The notes under the pieces were generated by a model. That model did not search any database. It was not told the origin of the DNA and saw only the letters and a list, made by a program, of their open reading frames with translations. From contig CAWBUL010000004.1 in assembly GCA_963791885.1 (NCBI GenBank), forward strand, positions 1,550,001 to 1,614,000: a stretch of 64,000 nt of DNA, read 5' to 3'. Below are positions 1 through 8,678 of the stretch, one piece after another (the first letter of the stretch is position 1; each line of letters starts with the position of its first letter). This stretch comes from CAVSUZ01 sp963791885 (GTDB lineage Bacteria > Pseudomonadota > Alphaproteobacteria > Acetobacterales > Acetobacteraceae). Both the position numbers and the translations under genes were made by a program.

Positions 1-608
1 TTTCGCCGCTCGCTACAGTGGCACCCAACGGTGGGTTTGGTTTCGGGCCCCGGCACCTCGATTTTCATCCGACCCAGCCGTGGGTTTTCGTCTCGCTCGA
101 GCGACAGAACAGCCTGACGATGTTCGCGCGGGCCGGGCTGGGGCTGGAGCCGGCGGCGCGGTTCAGTCGCTCGAGCCTGAGCGAGCCTGATCATATGTGG
201 CCTCGGCAGCTTGGGGGGACGGTGCGGGTGCATCCGACGGGACGGTTCGTTTACATGGCGAACCGGGCCGACCATGCCGACGCGGACGGCGCGTTCGTCG
301 GGGGTGACAACACGATGGCGGTGTTCGCCATCGATCCGGCAAACGGAAAACCCACCCTGGTCCAGCACGCGGAGACGCACGGATTCCACTGCCGGACATT
401 TTCGATCGATCCGACGGGGCGGCTGCTGATTGCGGCGCATATCGCGCCGATGCGGGTGCGCGACGGCGGGGCAGTGCGGGATGTGGCAGCGGGAATGAGC
501 AGCTTTCGGATCGAAGCGGACGGGCGGCTGACGTTCCTGTGCCGGACGCCGGTGGAGACGCACGGACAAACGCTGTTCTGGTCGGGCATCGTCCGGCTCG
601 ATGGCTGA
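1..608 (+). CDS. Lactonase-family beta-propeller protein, 3' end (partial)
   Basis: The reading frame is open from the window edge to a TGA at 606-608, so the 5' part lies outside. The visible ~200 residues show repeated propeller-blade signatures (FHPTQPWVFVSLE, VHPTGRFVYMANR, SIDPTGRLLIAAH) typical of the 6-phosphogluconolactonase/YbhE-like lactonase fold. Known members hydrolyse sugar lactones or are uncharacterised seven-bladed propellers; the substrate here cannot be told. The stop overlaps the start of rsmB by 8 bp, suggesting cotranscription. Confidence 0.75.
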   Translation, partial: SPLATVAPNGGFGFGPRHLDFHPTQPWVFVSLERQNSLTMFARAGLGLEPAARFSRSSLSEPDHMWPRQLGGTVRVHPTGRFVYMANRADHADADGAFVGGDNTMAVFAIDPANGKPTLVQHAETHGFHCRTFSIDPTGRLLIAAHIAPMRVRDGGAVRDVAAGMSSFRIEADGRLTFLCRTPVETHGQTLFWSGIVRLDG

Positions 609-1842
609 CCCCACGCGGGACGGAGCGTTCGCGCTCTTGTCCGGCGTGCTCGACGCCCGCCGATCGCTTGAAGAGGGCTTGGACGGATTGCCGCCCATGG
701 CGCCGCGTGACCGGGCGGCGGCGCACCGGCTGGCCGCGACCACGCTCCGGCGGCTCGGCACGCTCGACGCTGTGCTGGAGCCGTTCCTGCGTAAAGCGCC
801 ACCCGATCCCGTGCGGCACGTGCTGCGGTTGGGGGCGGCGGGACTGCTGTTGCTGGGAACGCCCGCGCATGCGGCGGTGAACACCGCGGTGGCATTGGCG
901 GAGCACCGGGGGTTTCGACCGTTCGCGGGGTTGGTGAACGCGGTGCTGCGGCGGGTCGGGGCGGCCGGGCCGGCGGCGCTGGAGGGACTGGACGGGCCCC
1001 GGTTGGATACGCCGGGCTGGCTGTGGGCGTCGTGGGGCGCGGATGCACGAGCCATCGCGGTCGCGCATCAGCATCCGGCGCCGCTGGACCTGACGCTGCG
1101 TTCGGGCGCCGAGGTGCCCGGCGGAATGCGCCTGCCCACCGGGTCCGTACGGTTTCCCGAGGGGACCGACCCGACTGCGCTGCCTGGGTTCGCGGAGGGC
1201 GCCTTCTGGGTTCAGGACGCCGCTGCGGCCCTGCCTGCTCGGTTGCTGGCGGCTCGGCCGGGCGAGCGCGTCGCCGATCTGTGCGCCGCGCCGGGAGGAA
1301 AGACGGCGCAGCTTGTCGCAGCGGGAGCGCAGGTGACGGCGCTGGACCGCGATCCCACGAGGATGGCGCGGCTACGCGAGAATTTGGCCCGGTTGGGGCT
1401 TTGTGCGGAAACCGTGGTGGCGGATGCCGCCGCGTGGACACCGCCCGCGCCCTTCGATGCGGTCCTGCTGGATGCCCCGTGCAGCGCGACAGGGACGGTC
1501 CGGCGGCATCCTGACATCCCGCACCTGAAGCGCCCGCGGGACGTGGCCGCGGCGCGCGAGATGCAGGAGCGGCTGCTCGCAGCGGCATTGCGTATGCTGC
1601 GGCCCGGCGGCCGGCTGATTTATGCGGTTTGCTCGCTGCAGCCGGAGGAGGGGTCTGGGCTGGTCGAGGTGGCGTTAAGCGGCGGGTCCACCCAACGCTT
1701 TCCATTTAAAGAGAGTGAGTTGGAGGACGTTCCGGAGGCTCTGACCCAAGATCGCTCGCTGCGAACCCATCCTGGTCTGTGGGCCAGCCTCGGCGGGATG
1801 GACGGTTTTTTTGCTGCCCGCTTCATTCGACGCCGAATGTGA
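601..1842 (+). CDS. rsmB: 16S rRNA (cytosine-5) methyltransferase, RsmB/NOL1/Sun family
   Basis: 413 residues. The N-terminal ~130 residues are a NusB-like helical RNA-binding domain (APRDRAAAHRLAATTLRR). The C-terminal half is a SAM-dependent Rossmann domain with DLCAAPGGKT near residue 226 (SAM loop), DAPCSATGT near 291 (motif IV Cys) and YAVCSLQPEE (motif VI catalytic Cys). Both cysteines needed for m5C chemistry are present. The family methylates 16S rRNA, C967 in E. coli. The ATG overlaps the end of the upstream lactonase gene by 8 bp. Length and domain order are normal. Confidence 0.92.
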   Translation: MADPTRDGAFALLSGVLDARRSLEEGLDGLPPMAPRDRAAAHRLAATTLRRLGTLDAVLEPFLRKAPPDPVRHVLRLGAAGLLLLGTPAHAAVNTAVALAEHRGFRPFAGLVNAVLRRVGAAGPAALEGLDGPRLDTPGWLWASWGADARAIAVAHQHPAPLDLTLRSGAEVPGGMRLPTGSVRFPEGTDPTALPGFAEGAFWVQDAAAALPARLLAARPGERVADLCAAPGGKTAQLVAAGAQVTALDRDPTRMARLRENLARLGLCAETVVADAAAWTPPAPFDAVLLDAPCSATGTVRRHPDIPHLKRPRDVAAAREMQERLLAAALRMLRPGGRLIYAVCSLQPEEGSGLVEVALSGGSTQRFPFKESELEDVPEALTQDRSLRTHPGLWASLGGMDGFFAARFIRRRM

Positions 1843-1878
1843 TTGGACAACAAAGTGTGACTATGGCGTTAAGGAGTC

Positions 1879-2619
1879 ATGCTCACCCGCTTGTGTAGTT
1901 TGTTGCTGGGTTGTGTCTTATTGGCTACTCCGGCCCTTGCGGGTTCGTCCTGTCCGTCCAGTCCACCGAGCACGTTGCGGCTGCCTCATGCGGAGGCGGC
2001 ACTAATACATAGGCAGGAACTGCTGATCGTCGCGATCGGTTCGTCCTCGACCGAGGGCGTGATGGCCTCCAGTCTTGGGCACAGTTATCCGGCGCAGCTT
2101 CAGGCGATGCTGGAAGCGGAAGTGCCGCAAGGACATGTGGCGGTGATCAACCGAGGCATCGGCGGGCAGGACGCCGGACGGGAGTCGGACCGGCTAAATG
2201 CCGACGTGATTGCGATTCGGCCGCAGCTTGTGATCTGGCAGGTTGGGGCGAACGGTGCGCTGGGAGCGGAGAGTATCGATCGGTTCCGGGAACTGGTCTC
2301 GGACGGCGTGCGCAAGCTGCAGGCGGCAGGGATAGATGTAGTGCTGATGGACAATCAGCGCTCACCGCGGATCCTGGCCTCGGGCAAGGACGCGGAGTTC
2401 AATCAGGCGTTGGCGGAAATTGCGCATGAGACCGGTGCGTCCTTGTTCTCGCGCGACCGGTTGATGCAGAGCTGGGCGCTGGACGGAACTCCGGTAGCGG
2501 AGTTCATCGCAGCGGACGGGCTGCATCAGAATGATCAGGGGTATCACTGCGTGGCTCGGGCGCTGGCGGACGAGATCGCGGCGGCGCTTACCCCGCGGTC
2601 GTTGTCAGCGAGCAGGTAA
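1879..2619 (+). CDS. Secreted SGNH/GDSL-type hydrolase
   Basis: 246 residues. The start at 1879 is supported by AAGGAG at 1870-1875. An N-terminal signal peptide is visible (LCSLLLGCVLLATPALAG). SGNH blocks appear in order: IAIGSSST-type block I nucleophile Ser (VAIGSSSTEG), block II Gly (INRGIGGQDA), block III Asn (QVGANGA) and block V Asp-His (DGLHQNDQG). The catalytic triad is therefore complete. Likely a periplasmic or exported esterase/acyl hydrolase; substrate unknown. It follows rsmB by 36 bp. Confidence 0.85.
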   Translation: MLTRLCSLLLGCVLLATPALAGSSCPSSPPSTLRLPHAEAALIHRQELLIVAIGSSSTEGVMASSLGHSYPAQLQAMLEAEVPQGHVAVINRGIGGQDAGRESDRLNADVIAIRPQLVIWQVGANGALGAESIDRFRELVSDGVRKLQAAGIDVVLMDNQRSPRILASGKDAEFNQALAEIAHETGASLFSRDRLMQSWALDGTPVAEFIAADGLHQNDQGYHCVARALADEIAAALTPRSLSASR

Positions 2620-2727
2620 CGTCGCCTGGGGTGTCACTTTCCGGTCGTCAATTTGACGGACCAGGTCTTCATTCAAATTGAACTCATCGACATAAACGGC
2701 GGGTAGTTCCGCGCATGAGCCGATGGC

Positions 2728-5511
2728 TCAGCTGGCGGCCCGTGCCGGCTCCTGGTGCCGCAACGCAGCGTCAATGGCACATGCCGCTGCTTGCGCGTCC
2801 AAGCGACCACCCAAGAAAGAGGCGAGGCGCTCGGCGGTTTTCATCGGATCAGCCACAGCGTCATCGTAGGCGACGGAGAGAACGGGGATGCTCGATTGCC
2901 GCTCGAGCCACGCCTGGGCGCGCACAAGCTGGCCCGTGTAAGCGCGCATCAGGGCGCCGTCGCTCAGCTGTGCACCTTCCTTCTGAAGCCGCACCAGCAT
3001 CGCCCTTTGGGACGCAATCACGTGCTGCAAGTCCCGGCGCATGAAGACGATTCTATAGGTTTCGGACTGCGGCAGATGCGGCAGTAACGGCGCAACGATC
3101 TTCACCGCCTTCCCACGCGCCTGGTCCAGCCACGACGCATCGGCGTGCAAGGCGAGCGTCTTCGCATGCTCGAAATAGCCGCGGGAATTGTTTTCATCTG
3201 CCTCGCGGGCACCGTCCGTGAACACGGCAACGCCACCTGTTGCCAGCATCTGCATCATCATCGACGTGCCCGAGCGCGGCAGGCCGCTAACCACGGTGAT
3301 GACGCGGCTCGGGTCTGCCGGAACAGCCGTGCTGCGCGTGATGATAGAGGGTGTGGCCGGCGCGGCGCCCGTATCGGCCGGAGCCGCAATGCGCTTGCGC
3401 CGGGACCGGATCAGCTCCGCTTGCGCCATATATACGCTTGCCTCACTCAACCTGGCGGGATCCCGCCGCAACACGGCCGCGAGTGACTCATGCGCCGCCA
3501 CCATCCCCGGCGCCTGTGCCACCGCCACCCGAAGCTCGCGTTCCGCACCGGCGATATCTCCCATCCGCAGCAGCGCGAGACCGAGCAGGCGATGCAGCGC
3601 GGGCTGCAAATAGACCAGGGAGAGCGATTTGATCGCTGCATCCGCCGTATCCTGCCAATGCTTGGCGCGGAAATGCAGGCGCGCTTCCAGCGTCAGCGCG
3701 CTCCAGTTGTCCCGATCGCGCCGCAGGGTTGCGCGCACGAACTCGAGTGCCTTTTCATCCTCCCGCAGCTGCGCATAGCCTTCGGCCAGGAAGAGCGAGA
3801 GCGACGCACGCGTCCGCCGTCGGGATGCAAGCTGATCCAGCAGCATCCGCGCCCGTTCCTGGTCTGCGGCATTGCGGCGAGAGAGCAGCAGCGAGCAGCG
3901 CATGAACATGCGCTCGCCGACAAAGCCCGTTGCCTTCTCGAACAACGCGCGGCGTTCGAACATCTCCCGCCGGCGTTCGTGCTCTTTGCGTTCGCCCGCG
4001 TCTTTATCGGCGTCCTGGCGGCGCTTTAGTTCTGTCTGCGCGCGCCGGGCGATGTCCGGACATGACTCGTCAAGCTTCGCAAGCATCCGTTCGCACTGGC
4101 GGTAGCGACCCATCGCCATGAGACAGCGGAACAGGTGTTGGTAATAGCGGATTTGTTCCGCATCCTCCGCAATCAGTTCCTGGAACAGCGCCGCGGCGGA
4201 GGTTATGTCGCCGGCATCCATATAGCTGCGCGCGAGATTGTAGCGGCGCTCGGCCATGCATTCTCGGACCGCGGTGCCGGCATCATCCCCCGGCGGAGCA
4301 ACATAGCCGAGATCGACCAGTTGCTTCAGCGCTTCTACTGATTCAGTCGCATCGAACTGAGTCTCCGGTGGGTGGCGGCCGTCCTCGCCCGGCACGTCAT
4401 CCCAGCTTGGGATGCGCGGCGGCAGGGACTGATCGCGGAAGGCATTGATCAGCACTTTGCCATCCATATCCGCGCCGGCCGGCAGCCCGAAAATATGCAG
4501 CACGGTCGGCGTGACATCGAGCACATTGGCGCCATAAATCCGTTCGCCTTGCCGTATCCCGGGGCCGCTGAGACAGACGATGCCGAAGTCTCGATGCTCC
4601 ACCGCGGGACCGGCGGCTTCTGCCGGAATGTGGTCCGGCAGCAGGCGGTCGGAATGGAAGCCGTGATCCGAAATGACCATCACCGTGCAATCCGGACCAG
4701 CGAGTTGGATCAGGCGACCGAGCATCAGGTCGTGGTAGCGGTACGCGCCGGTAATGACGTATTGGAACAGCGAGGGATCGGAACTATTCGGGCCACCGCG
4801 GCGTTTGCCTGCGTGGTATCCCATGAAACGATGGGAGAAGTGATCGATGCCGGCGAAGTAGATGGCCGCGAGATCCCAGGAGTCGGTCTCCATCAACTCT
4901 GTGGCGACGGTATGGATGCTCATTGTCTCGGCGATGATGCCGGCCAGGTCGTGCAGTGACTTATCTTTCTCCTGATCGATTTGCGCCGCGTCAGGGATGA
5001 ACAGATTTAGGATCTCGCCGGTGATCTCGGTCGGGTGCACGCGAAGATCGGCCAGGTCGGAGGTGCGCTCGGGAGGAGAGATCGTGCGTGGGGCCAGGGG
5101 CTTCGTGGGTTGATCAGTGGTGGAGAATGGAAAGTGATTGGACACCATCACGCCGTTGATCGGCTCGGCCGGATGCGAGGGCCACCAGCCGATGACGATG
5201 CACCGCTTGCCGTTTTGATTGAGGATGTTCCACAGCGCCTTGGTCTTGCGCCCCAGATTGCTGACGGGGCGCACGGCGAGCCCGTCTTCGGTTGGCTCGG
5301 TGAAGCCGTGGATGCCGTGTTTGGTCGGGCGCTTGCCGGTGGCGATAGAGGTCCACAGCATCGGGCTGAGCGGCGGGTAGAGTGTGGCATGATTTCCGTG
5401 CACGCCGGATTGCATGAGGCGCGCGAGATTGGGCATCTCGCCGCGAGTGAGCAGGGGGTTGATGACCTTCCAGTCGGCCGCATCCCAGCCGACGAGGAGC
5501 ATGCGGGTCAT
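2728..5511 (-). CDS. AlkP-superfamily phosphohydrolase fused to TPR and sulfotransferase domains
   Basis: 927 residues from the chosen ATG at 5511, which forms an ATGA overlap with the stop of the upstream gene; an earlier in-frame ATG at 5541 would lie inside that gene. Residues ~1-400 are a type I phosphodiesterase/alkaline-phosphatase-superfamily domain: GWDAADW near residue 8, WTSIATG with the nucleophile-position Thr near 54, FAGIDHFSHRF, and ISDHGFHSD as metal ligands. Residues ~415-730 are TPR-like helical repeats. Residues ~740-927 form a P-loop domain with GLPRSGTSMMMQML, the PAPS 5'-phosphosulfate loop of sulfotransferases, and RIVFMRRDL. No signal peptide is seen, so a cytoplasmic location is inferred. 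The substrate is unknown. The coupling to a PEP-CTERM protein hints at cell-surface or exopolymer modification. Confidence 0.82.
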   Translation of the reverse strand: MTRMLLVGWDAADWKVINPLLTRGEMPNLARLMQSGVHGNHATLYPPLSPMLWTSIATGKRPTKHGIHGFTEPTEDGLAVRPVSNLGRKTKALWNILNQNGKRCIVIGWWPSHPAEPINGVMVSNHFPFSTTDQPTKPLAPRTISPPERTSDLADLRVHPTEITGEILNLFIPDAAQIDQEKDKSLHDLAGIIAETMSIHTVATELMETDSWDLAAIYFAGIDHFSHRFMGYHAGKRRGGPNSSDPSLFQYVITGAYRYHDLMLGRLIQLAGPDCTVMVISDHGFHSDRLLPDHIPAEAAGPAVEHRDFGIVCLSGPGIRQGERIYGANVLDVTPTVLHIFGLPAGADMDGKVLINAFRDQSLPPRIPSWDDVPGEDGRHPPETQFDATESVEALKQLVDLGYVAPPGDDAGTAVRECMAERRYNLARSYMDAGDITSAAALFQELIAEDAEQIRYYQHLFRCLMAMGRYRQCERMLAKLDESCPDIARRAQTELKRRQDADKDAGERKEHERRREMFERRALFEKATGFVGERMFMRCSLLLSRRNAADQERARMLLDQLASRRRTRASLSLFLAEGYAQLREDEKALEFVRATLRRDRDNWSALTLEARLHFRAKHWQDTADAAIKSLSLVYLQPALHRLLGLALLRMGDIAGAERELRVAVAQAPGMVAAHESLAAVLRRDPARLSEASVYMAQAELIRSRRKRIAAPADTGAAPATPSIITRSTAVPADPSRVITVVSGLPRSGTSMMMQMLATGGVAVFTDGAREADENNSRGYFEHAKTLALHADASWLDQARGKAVKIVAPLLPHLPQSETYRIVFMRRDLQHVIASQRAMLVRLQKEGAQLSDGALMRAYTGQLVRAQAWLERQSSIPVLSVAYDDAVADPMKTAERLASFLGGRLDAQAAACAIDAALRHQEPARAAS

Positions 5512-6416
5512 ACGTTGGTTTGTTTGCGGTGCTTGCGCCATTCGCGGAGGCCGATGGCACCGAGAGTGAGGGCGCTGAGGGCGAGGGGGAGTTGCGGCGG
5601 TTCGGGGATGCCGGTGTAGCCGGCGGGAATAGGCTTGCCCGACGTGTTATAGGCGTAGGCGATAGGAGTGAAATCCGGCGCCCCGCGGGAATTGAGGCTG
5701 AGTTCGAGCCAGCCGTAATCAAAATGGGAGCCGACCGGAAAGCGGAAAAGCTCATACTCATCAGAGAATCCAGGTGGCGTAGGCACTGTGCGCCACACGC
5801 GTGCCGACTCAACAAGCCCAGTTGTGTTGCCGTTGGACGACTGGAGAAACGTCGCACGCCGATAGAGGCTAACCAGGTACGGGGTCTGAGACTGGAACGG
5901 GAATGGGAAGAACTGCGTCTTCAATGCTTTCAGCGTTGATAATTTAATAGAGGGCGAGAGATGAAATTCCCTGAAGATGCGCGAGAAAATAGTTTGGTCG
6001 CGCGCAACAAGAAAGTCCGTTCCAGCACCTACCTGGTTGAATGTCTGGCCCTTGTTCGCCGGCACCGCACCAAACTGAACGCCATAGATAAAGGCCGTTT
6101 CTCGACGCGTGAAGCCGGAGCGACGCGAAAAGAAGGACGGACCTCCGCCATTTGTAAGTGAGCCTTCGCGAGAGTCGAAGCTACGCTGTGTTCGAATTTT
6201 GTTACCGCCAGGAAGTGCGATCGGGAACGTCAGCCCCGGCCCATGATGGTGGATGACGGCTCCCATGGCGGTCGCGCTTACCCCCGAGGTCGCAAGAGCC
6301 GACAAGGACGCCCATTGAGAGAGGCGCCGCAGCACCAAACGACTTTTGATCTTACGCAAGACCAATCCCCCCGCCACCTTTTCCGAAACCGTAGCGATCG
6401 GAGGGATAGGGATCAA
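5508..6416 (-). CDS. PEP-CTERM sorting-domain protein
   Basis: 302 residues. After a basic N-terminus a hydrophobic export segment occurs around residues 33-53 (LSALATSGVSATAMGA). The C-terminus has IPEPPQ, a ~18-residue hydrophobic helix and a basic tail (REWRKHRKQ), the tripartite PEP-CTERM signal recognised by exosortases. The body is rich in aromatic and Ser/Thr residues and is not recognised; it contains FDYGWLELSLN, similar to segments of other PEP-CTERM exoproteins. Translationally coupled to the phosphohydrolase-sulfotransferase gene. No exosortase gene is in the window. Confidence 0.72.
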   Translation of the reverse strand: MIPIPPIATVSEKVAGGLVLRKIKSRLVLRRLSQWASLSALATSGVSATAMGAVIHHHGPGLTFPIALPGGNKIRTQRSFDSREGSLTNGGGPSFFSRRSGFTRRETAFIYGVQFGAVPANKGQTFNQVGAGTDFLVARDQTIFSRIFREFHLSPSIKLSTLKALKTQFFPFPFQSQTPYLVSLYRRATFLQSSNGNTTGLVESARVWRTVPTPPGFSDEYELFRFPVGSHFDYGWLELSLNSRGAPDFTPIAYAYNTSGKPIPAGYTGIPEPPQLPLALSALTLGAIGLREWRKHRKQTNV

Positions 6417-6423
6417 TCAGAAA

Positions 6424-6738
6424 CTAACCCCGCACAGTCTGCACCACCTCGAACCCCTCGAACTCCGGGTGCCCCAAATACATCGGACGGTTCGTCCCGG
6501 CATTCGCATGCGCCGCGCGGAACGCCTCACTCCGCGTCCACGCCTCGAAAGCTCCCTGGCTCGCCCAGATCGTGTGCGAGGCGTACAGCACGTGATCCTC
6601 CCGCTCCGGGCCGCGGAGCAGGTGGAACTCCACGAACCCCGGAACGTCCTGCAAATACATATCGCGGGTGGTCCAAACCTCCTCGAACGCCGCCGTCGCA
6701 TCCGGCCGCACCTTGAACCGGTTCATCGCAATGAACAT
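6424..6738 (-). CDS. Antibiotic biosynthesis monooxygenase (ABM) domain protein, HmoA-like
   Basis: About 104 residues from the start at MFIAMNRF; a longer frame begins at 6765 but adds only an unrelated extension. The sequence reads as a ferredoxin-like ABM fold: MNRFKVRPDATAAFEEVW, then FVEFHLLRGP and YASHTIWASQGAFEAWTRSEAF. Relatives include IsdG/HmoA-type haem-degrading enzymes and quinol monooxygenases. The family assignment is good; the specific reaction cannot be read from sequence. Divergent from the YebC gene with a 46 bp gap. Confidence 0.78.
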   Translation of the reverse strand: MFIAMNRFKVRPDATAAFEEVWTTRDMYLQDVPGFVEFHLLRGPEREDHVLYASHTIWASQGAFEAWTRSEAFRAAHANAGTNRPMYLGHPEFEGFEVVQTVRG

Positions 6739-6784
6739 ACCCACCCTCCTGTCCCCGAAACCCACCAGCCGCTAAAACGGACCC

Positions 6785-7534
6785 ATGGCCGGCCATTCGC
6801 AATTCAAGAACATCATGCACCGGAAGGGCGCGCAGGACGCAAGGCGCGGCCGCCAGTTCGCCAAAGTGATCCGGGAAATCACGGTCTCCGCCCGCCAGGG
6901 CCTACCCGACCCGGCCTCCAACCCCCGCCTGCGCGCCGCGATCATCGCCGCCCGCCAGGTCAACATGCCCAAGGACACGGTTGACCGCGCCATCAAGAAG
7001 GCGACCGGCGCCGGGGGAGGGGAGGATTATGTCGAAGTCCGCTACGAGGGTTACGGCCCCTCGGGCGTCGCCATCATCGTCGAGGCGCTGACCGACAACC
7101 GGAACCGCACCGCCTCCGACATCCGCTCCGCCTTCGCCAAATACGGCGGAGCACTGGGGGAGACGAACTCCGTCAGCTTCCTGTTCAATCGTCTTGGCGT
7201 CATTCGCTATCCGGCGAAGGTCGCTTCACCCGACGACATGCTGGAGGCCGCAATCGAAGCCGGCGCCGACAACGTCGAAAGCGATGCCGAGGCGCACGAG
7301 ATCACCGCCGCGGTGGACGATTTCTTCGCCGTGCGCGACGCGCTGGAATCCCGCTTCGGCGAGCCCGAAACCGCACGCCTCGACTGGCGCCCGACCACGA
7401 CCGTGCCGCTGACCGAAGACAACGCCACCACGGTCATGAAACTCATCGACGTGCTGGACGAAAGCGACGACGTGCAGAACGTCTACGCCAATTTCGACAT
7501 CCCCGAAGCGGTGATGCAAAAACTGTCGGCGTAA
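6785..7534 (+). CDS. YebC/PmpR-family regulator (TACO1-like)
   Basis: 249 residues, normal length. Opens with the family signature MAGHSQFKNIMHRKGAQDARRG, followed by FAKVIREI, PRLRAAIIAARQVNMPKD and YEGYGPSGVAIIVEALTDNRNRT. Members are DNA-binding regulators (PmpR) or relieve ribosome stalling (YebC/TACO1). In many proteobacteria the gene sits by ruvC; it does not here. The stop is followed immediately by a triple hairpin repeat. Confidence 0.93.
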   Translation: MAGHSQFKNIMHRKGAQDARRGRQFAKVIREITVSARQGLPDPASNPRLRAAIIAARQVNMPKDTVDRAIKKATGAGGGEDYVEVRYEGYGPSGVAIIVEALTDNRNRTASDIRSAFAKYGGALGETNSVSFLFNRLGVIRYPAKVASPDDMLEAAIEAGADNVESDAEAHEITAAVDDFFAVRDALESRFGEPETARLDWRPTTTVPLTEDNATTVMKLIDVLDESDDVQNVYANFDIPEAVMQKLSA

Positions 7535-7535
7535 A

Positions 7536-7693
7536 GAGCAGGATCGCGCGAGGCCGTAGGTCAGAGCGCGTGAATCCTGCTCTCGCAAAAGAGCAGGATC
7601 GCGCGAGGCCGTAGGTCAGAGCGCCCTGAATCCTGCTCTCGCAAAAGAGCAGGATCGCGCGAGGCCGCAGGTCAGAGCGCGTGAATCACGCTT
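7536..7693. repeat. Three tandem copies of a ~47 bp hairpin element, 55-56 bp period
   Basis: Copies start at 7536, 7591 and 7647. Each begins GAGCAGGAT and, in copies 1 and 2, ends with its inverse ATCCTGCTC. Inside lie a second complementary pair CGCGC/GCGCG and an innermost GGCC-GTA-GGTC, so the whole unit can fold as one long hairpin. Copies are separated by the same 8-base linker TCGCAAAA. Copy 3 has a degenerate right arm. A fourth copy occurs at 38172-38218. It lies between the convergent yebC and nrfD-like genes and could act as a bidirectional terminator. Confidence 0.88.
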
Positions 7694-7706
7694 CTGTCCA
7701 AAAGCC

Positions 7707-8678
7707 CTACTTCCGATGCTTGATCTGCCACCGCGGCAGCCGGCGCAAATTGTCCGGCTGCGCAAGGCGCATGCTGATCTCCGGCCGGCGCGCGGACTCA
7801 TCACCCGCCGCCATGAACGAAATCCGCAGCGTCGCGCTGCCGGCCAACGCGAGCGCCGCGGCCAGGCCTGATAGCACGGGCGACCGCCGCGGCCCCATCA
7901 GCGACAACGCAAACAGTCCGATCGGCACGGCATTCCCCAGCACCGTCGCGCCGATCCTCTCGATCCGCCCTGACGGCGTGCGAAACGCCGCGTTCACCCC
8001 GGTCCGCCGGTATGACTCATCCGCGGCCAGCGTTGCCGCAAGCTCCACCGTCAGCGCCGCCAGCGCGATCTTGTCCAGATCCCGCCCAAGCCGTGTGCGT
8101 CCTTCCATCAGCGCCATCGCCGCAGCGCCCGCCGCCACGGACGAGCCGGCAAAGCGCACCGCCGTACCGCACGGCGCAGCGGCCCAGAGCGGCGTGCTGG
8201 TCGCCGACAGCAGAGAGGCCGTGTACGTTCCAAGCCCGGCGCCCGTCGCCGCGAGCGGCACCTGCGCCGCGCGAGCCATCCCGCGCAGCCCCAGCATCTC
8301 GGCCGCCGACGTCAAAACGCTGCAACCGCCGAACGCAATCAGAATCCAGCTACCAATCGACATGGGTGAGGTGACCTTGAACACCCGCAGCATGTTGTAG
8401 AACCGCTTCGGCGTGTGCAGATCCACGATCAGCCCGAACGATCCGACCAGCGGTCCCAGCAGAGACAGCAACCGCCCGCGCCGCACCACCCGCGCGCCAG
8501 CATCCCCGCGCACCAAATCCAAAATCGTCGAGATCAGCGCCGCGCCGCCCGACAATCCCGCCAGAAAAATATAACCCCCCACAAGCCAATTATTGAACGG
8601 CGCCGCCTTCACCTGCTCTCGTCCGTAATAGGTCGAGCCGTCCCAGCGTGACGGGCCGCGCGTATCGTCCAACATCAC
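7707..8678 (-). CDS. NrfD/PsrC-family membrane subunit of formate dehydrogenase
   Basis: 323 residues with about eight hydrophobic helices (e.g. NNWLVGGYIFLAGLSGGAAL, LLSLLGPLVGSFGLIVDL). HTPKRFYNMLRVFK and SPMSIGSWILIAFGG are characteristic NrfD-family loop and helix signatures. The family is a quinone-reactive, haem-free integral membrane partner that takes electrons from an FeS subunit. Its start overlaps the end of the four-cluster ferredoxin gene by 4 bp. By context it anchors the formate dehydrogenase to the membrane and passes electrons to quinone. Confidence 0.88.
   Translation of the reverse strand: MMLDDTRGPSRWDGSTYYGREQVKAAPFNNWLVGGYIFLAGLSGGAALISTILDLVRGDAGARVVRRGRLLSLLGPLVGSFGLIVDLHTPKRFYNMLRVFKVTSPMSIGSWILIAFGGCSVLTSAAEMLGLRGMARAAQVPLAATGAGLGTYTASLLSATSTPLWAAAPCGTAVRFAGSSVAAGAAAMALMEGRTRLGRDLDKIALAALTVELAATLAADESYRRTGVNAAFRTPSGRIERIGATVLGNAVPIGLFALSLMGPRRSPVLSGLAAALALAGSATLRISFMAAGDESARRPEISMRLAQPDNLRRLPRWQIKHRK

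Noticed and set aside
251..1705. 484-residue minus-strand Pro/Arg-rich frame
   Set aside because: Antisense to rsmB with simple-sequence composition; no start signal or homology.
7536..7693. Possible small CRISPR array
   Set aside because: Units repeat at 55-56 bp but the 8 bp linkers are identical, units are self-complementary along their whole length, and no cas genes are present.
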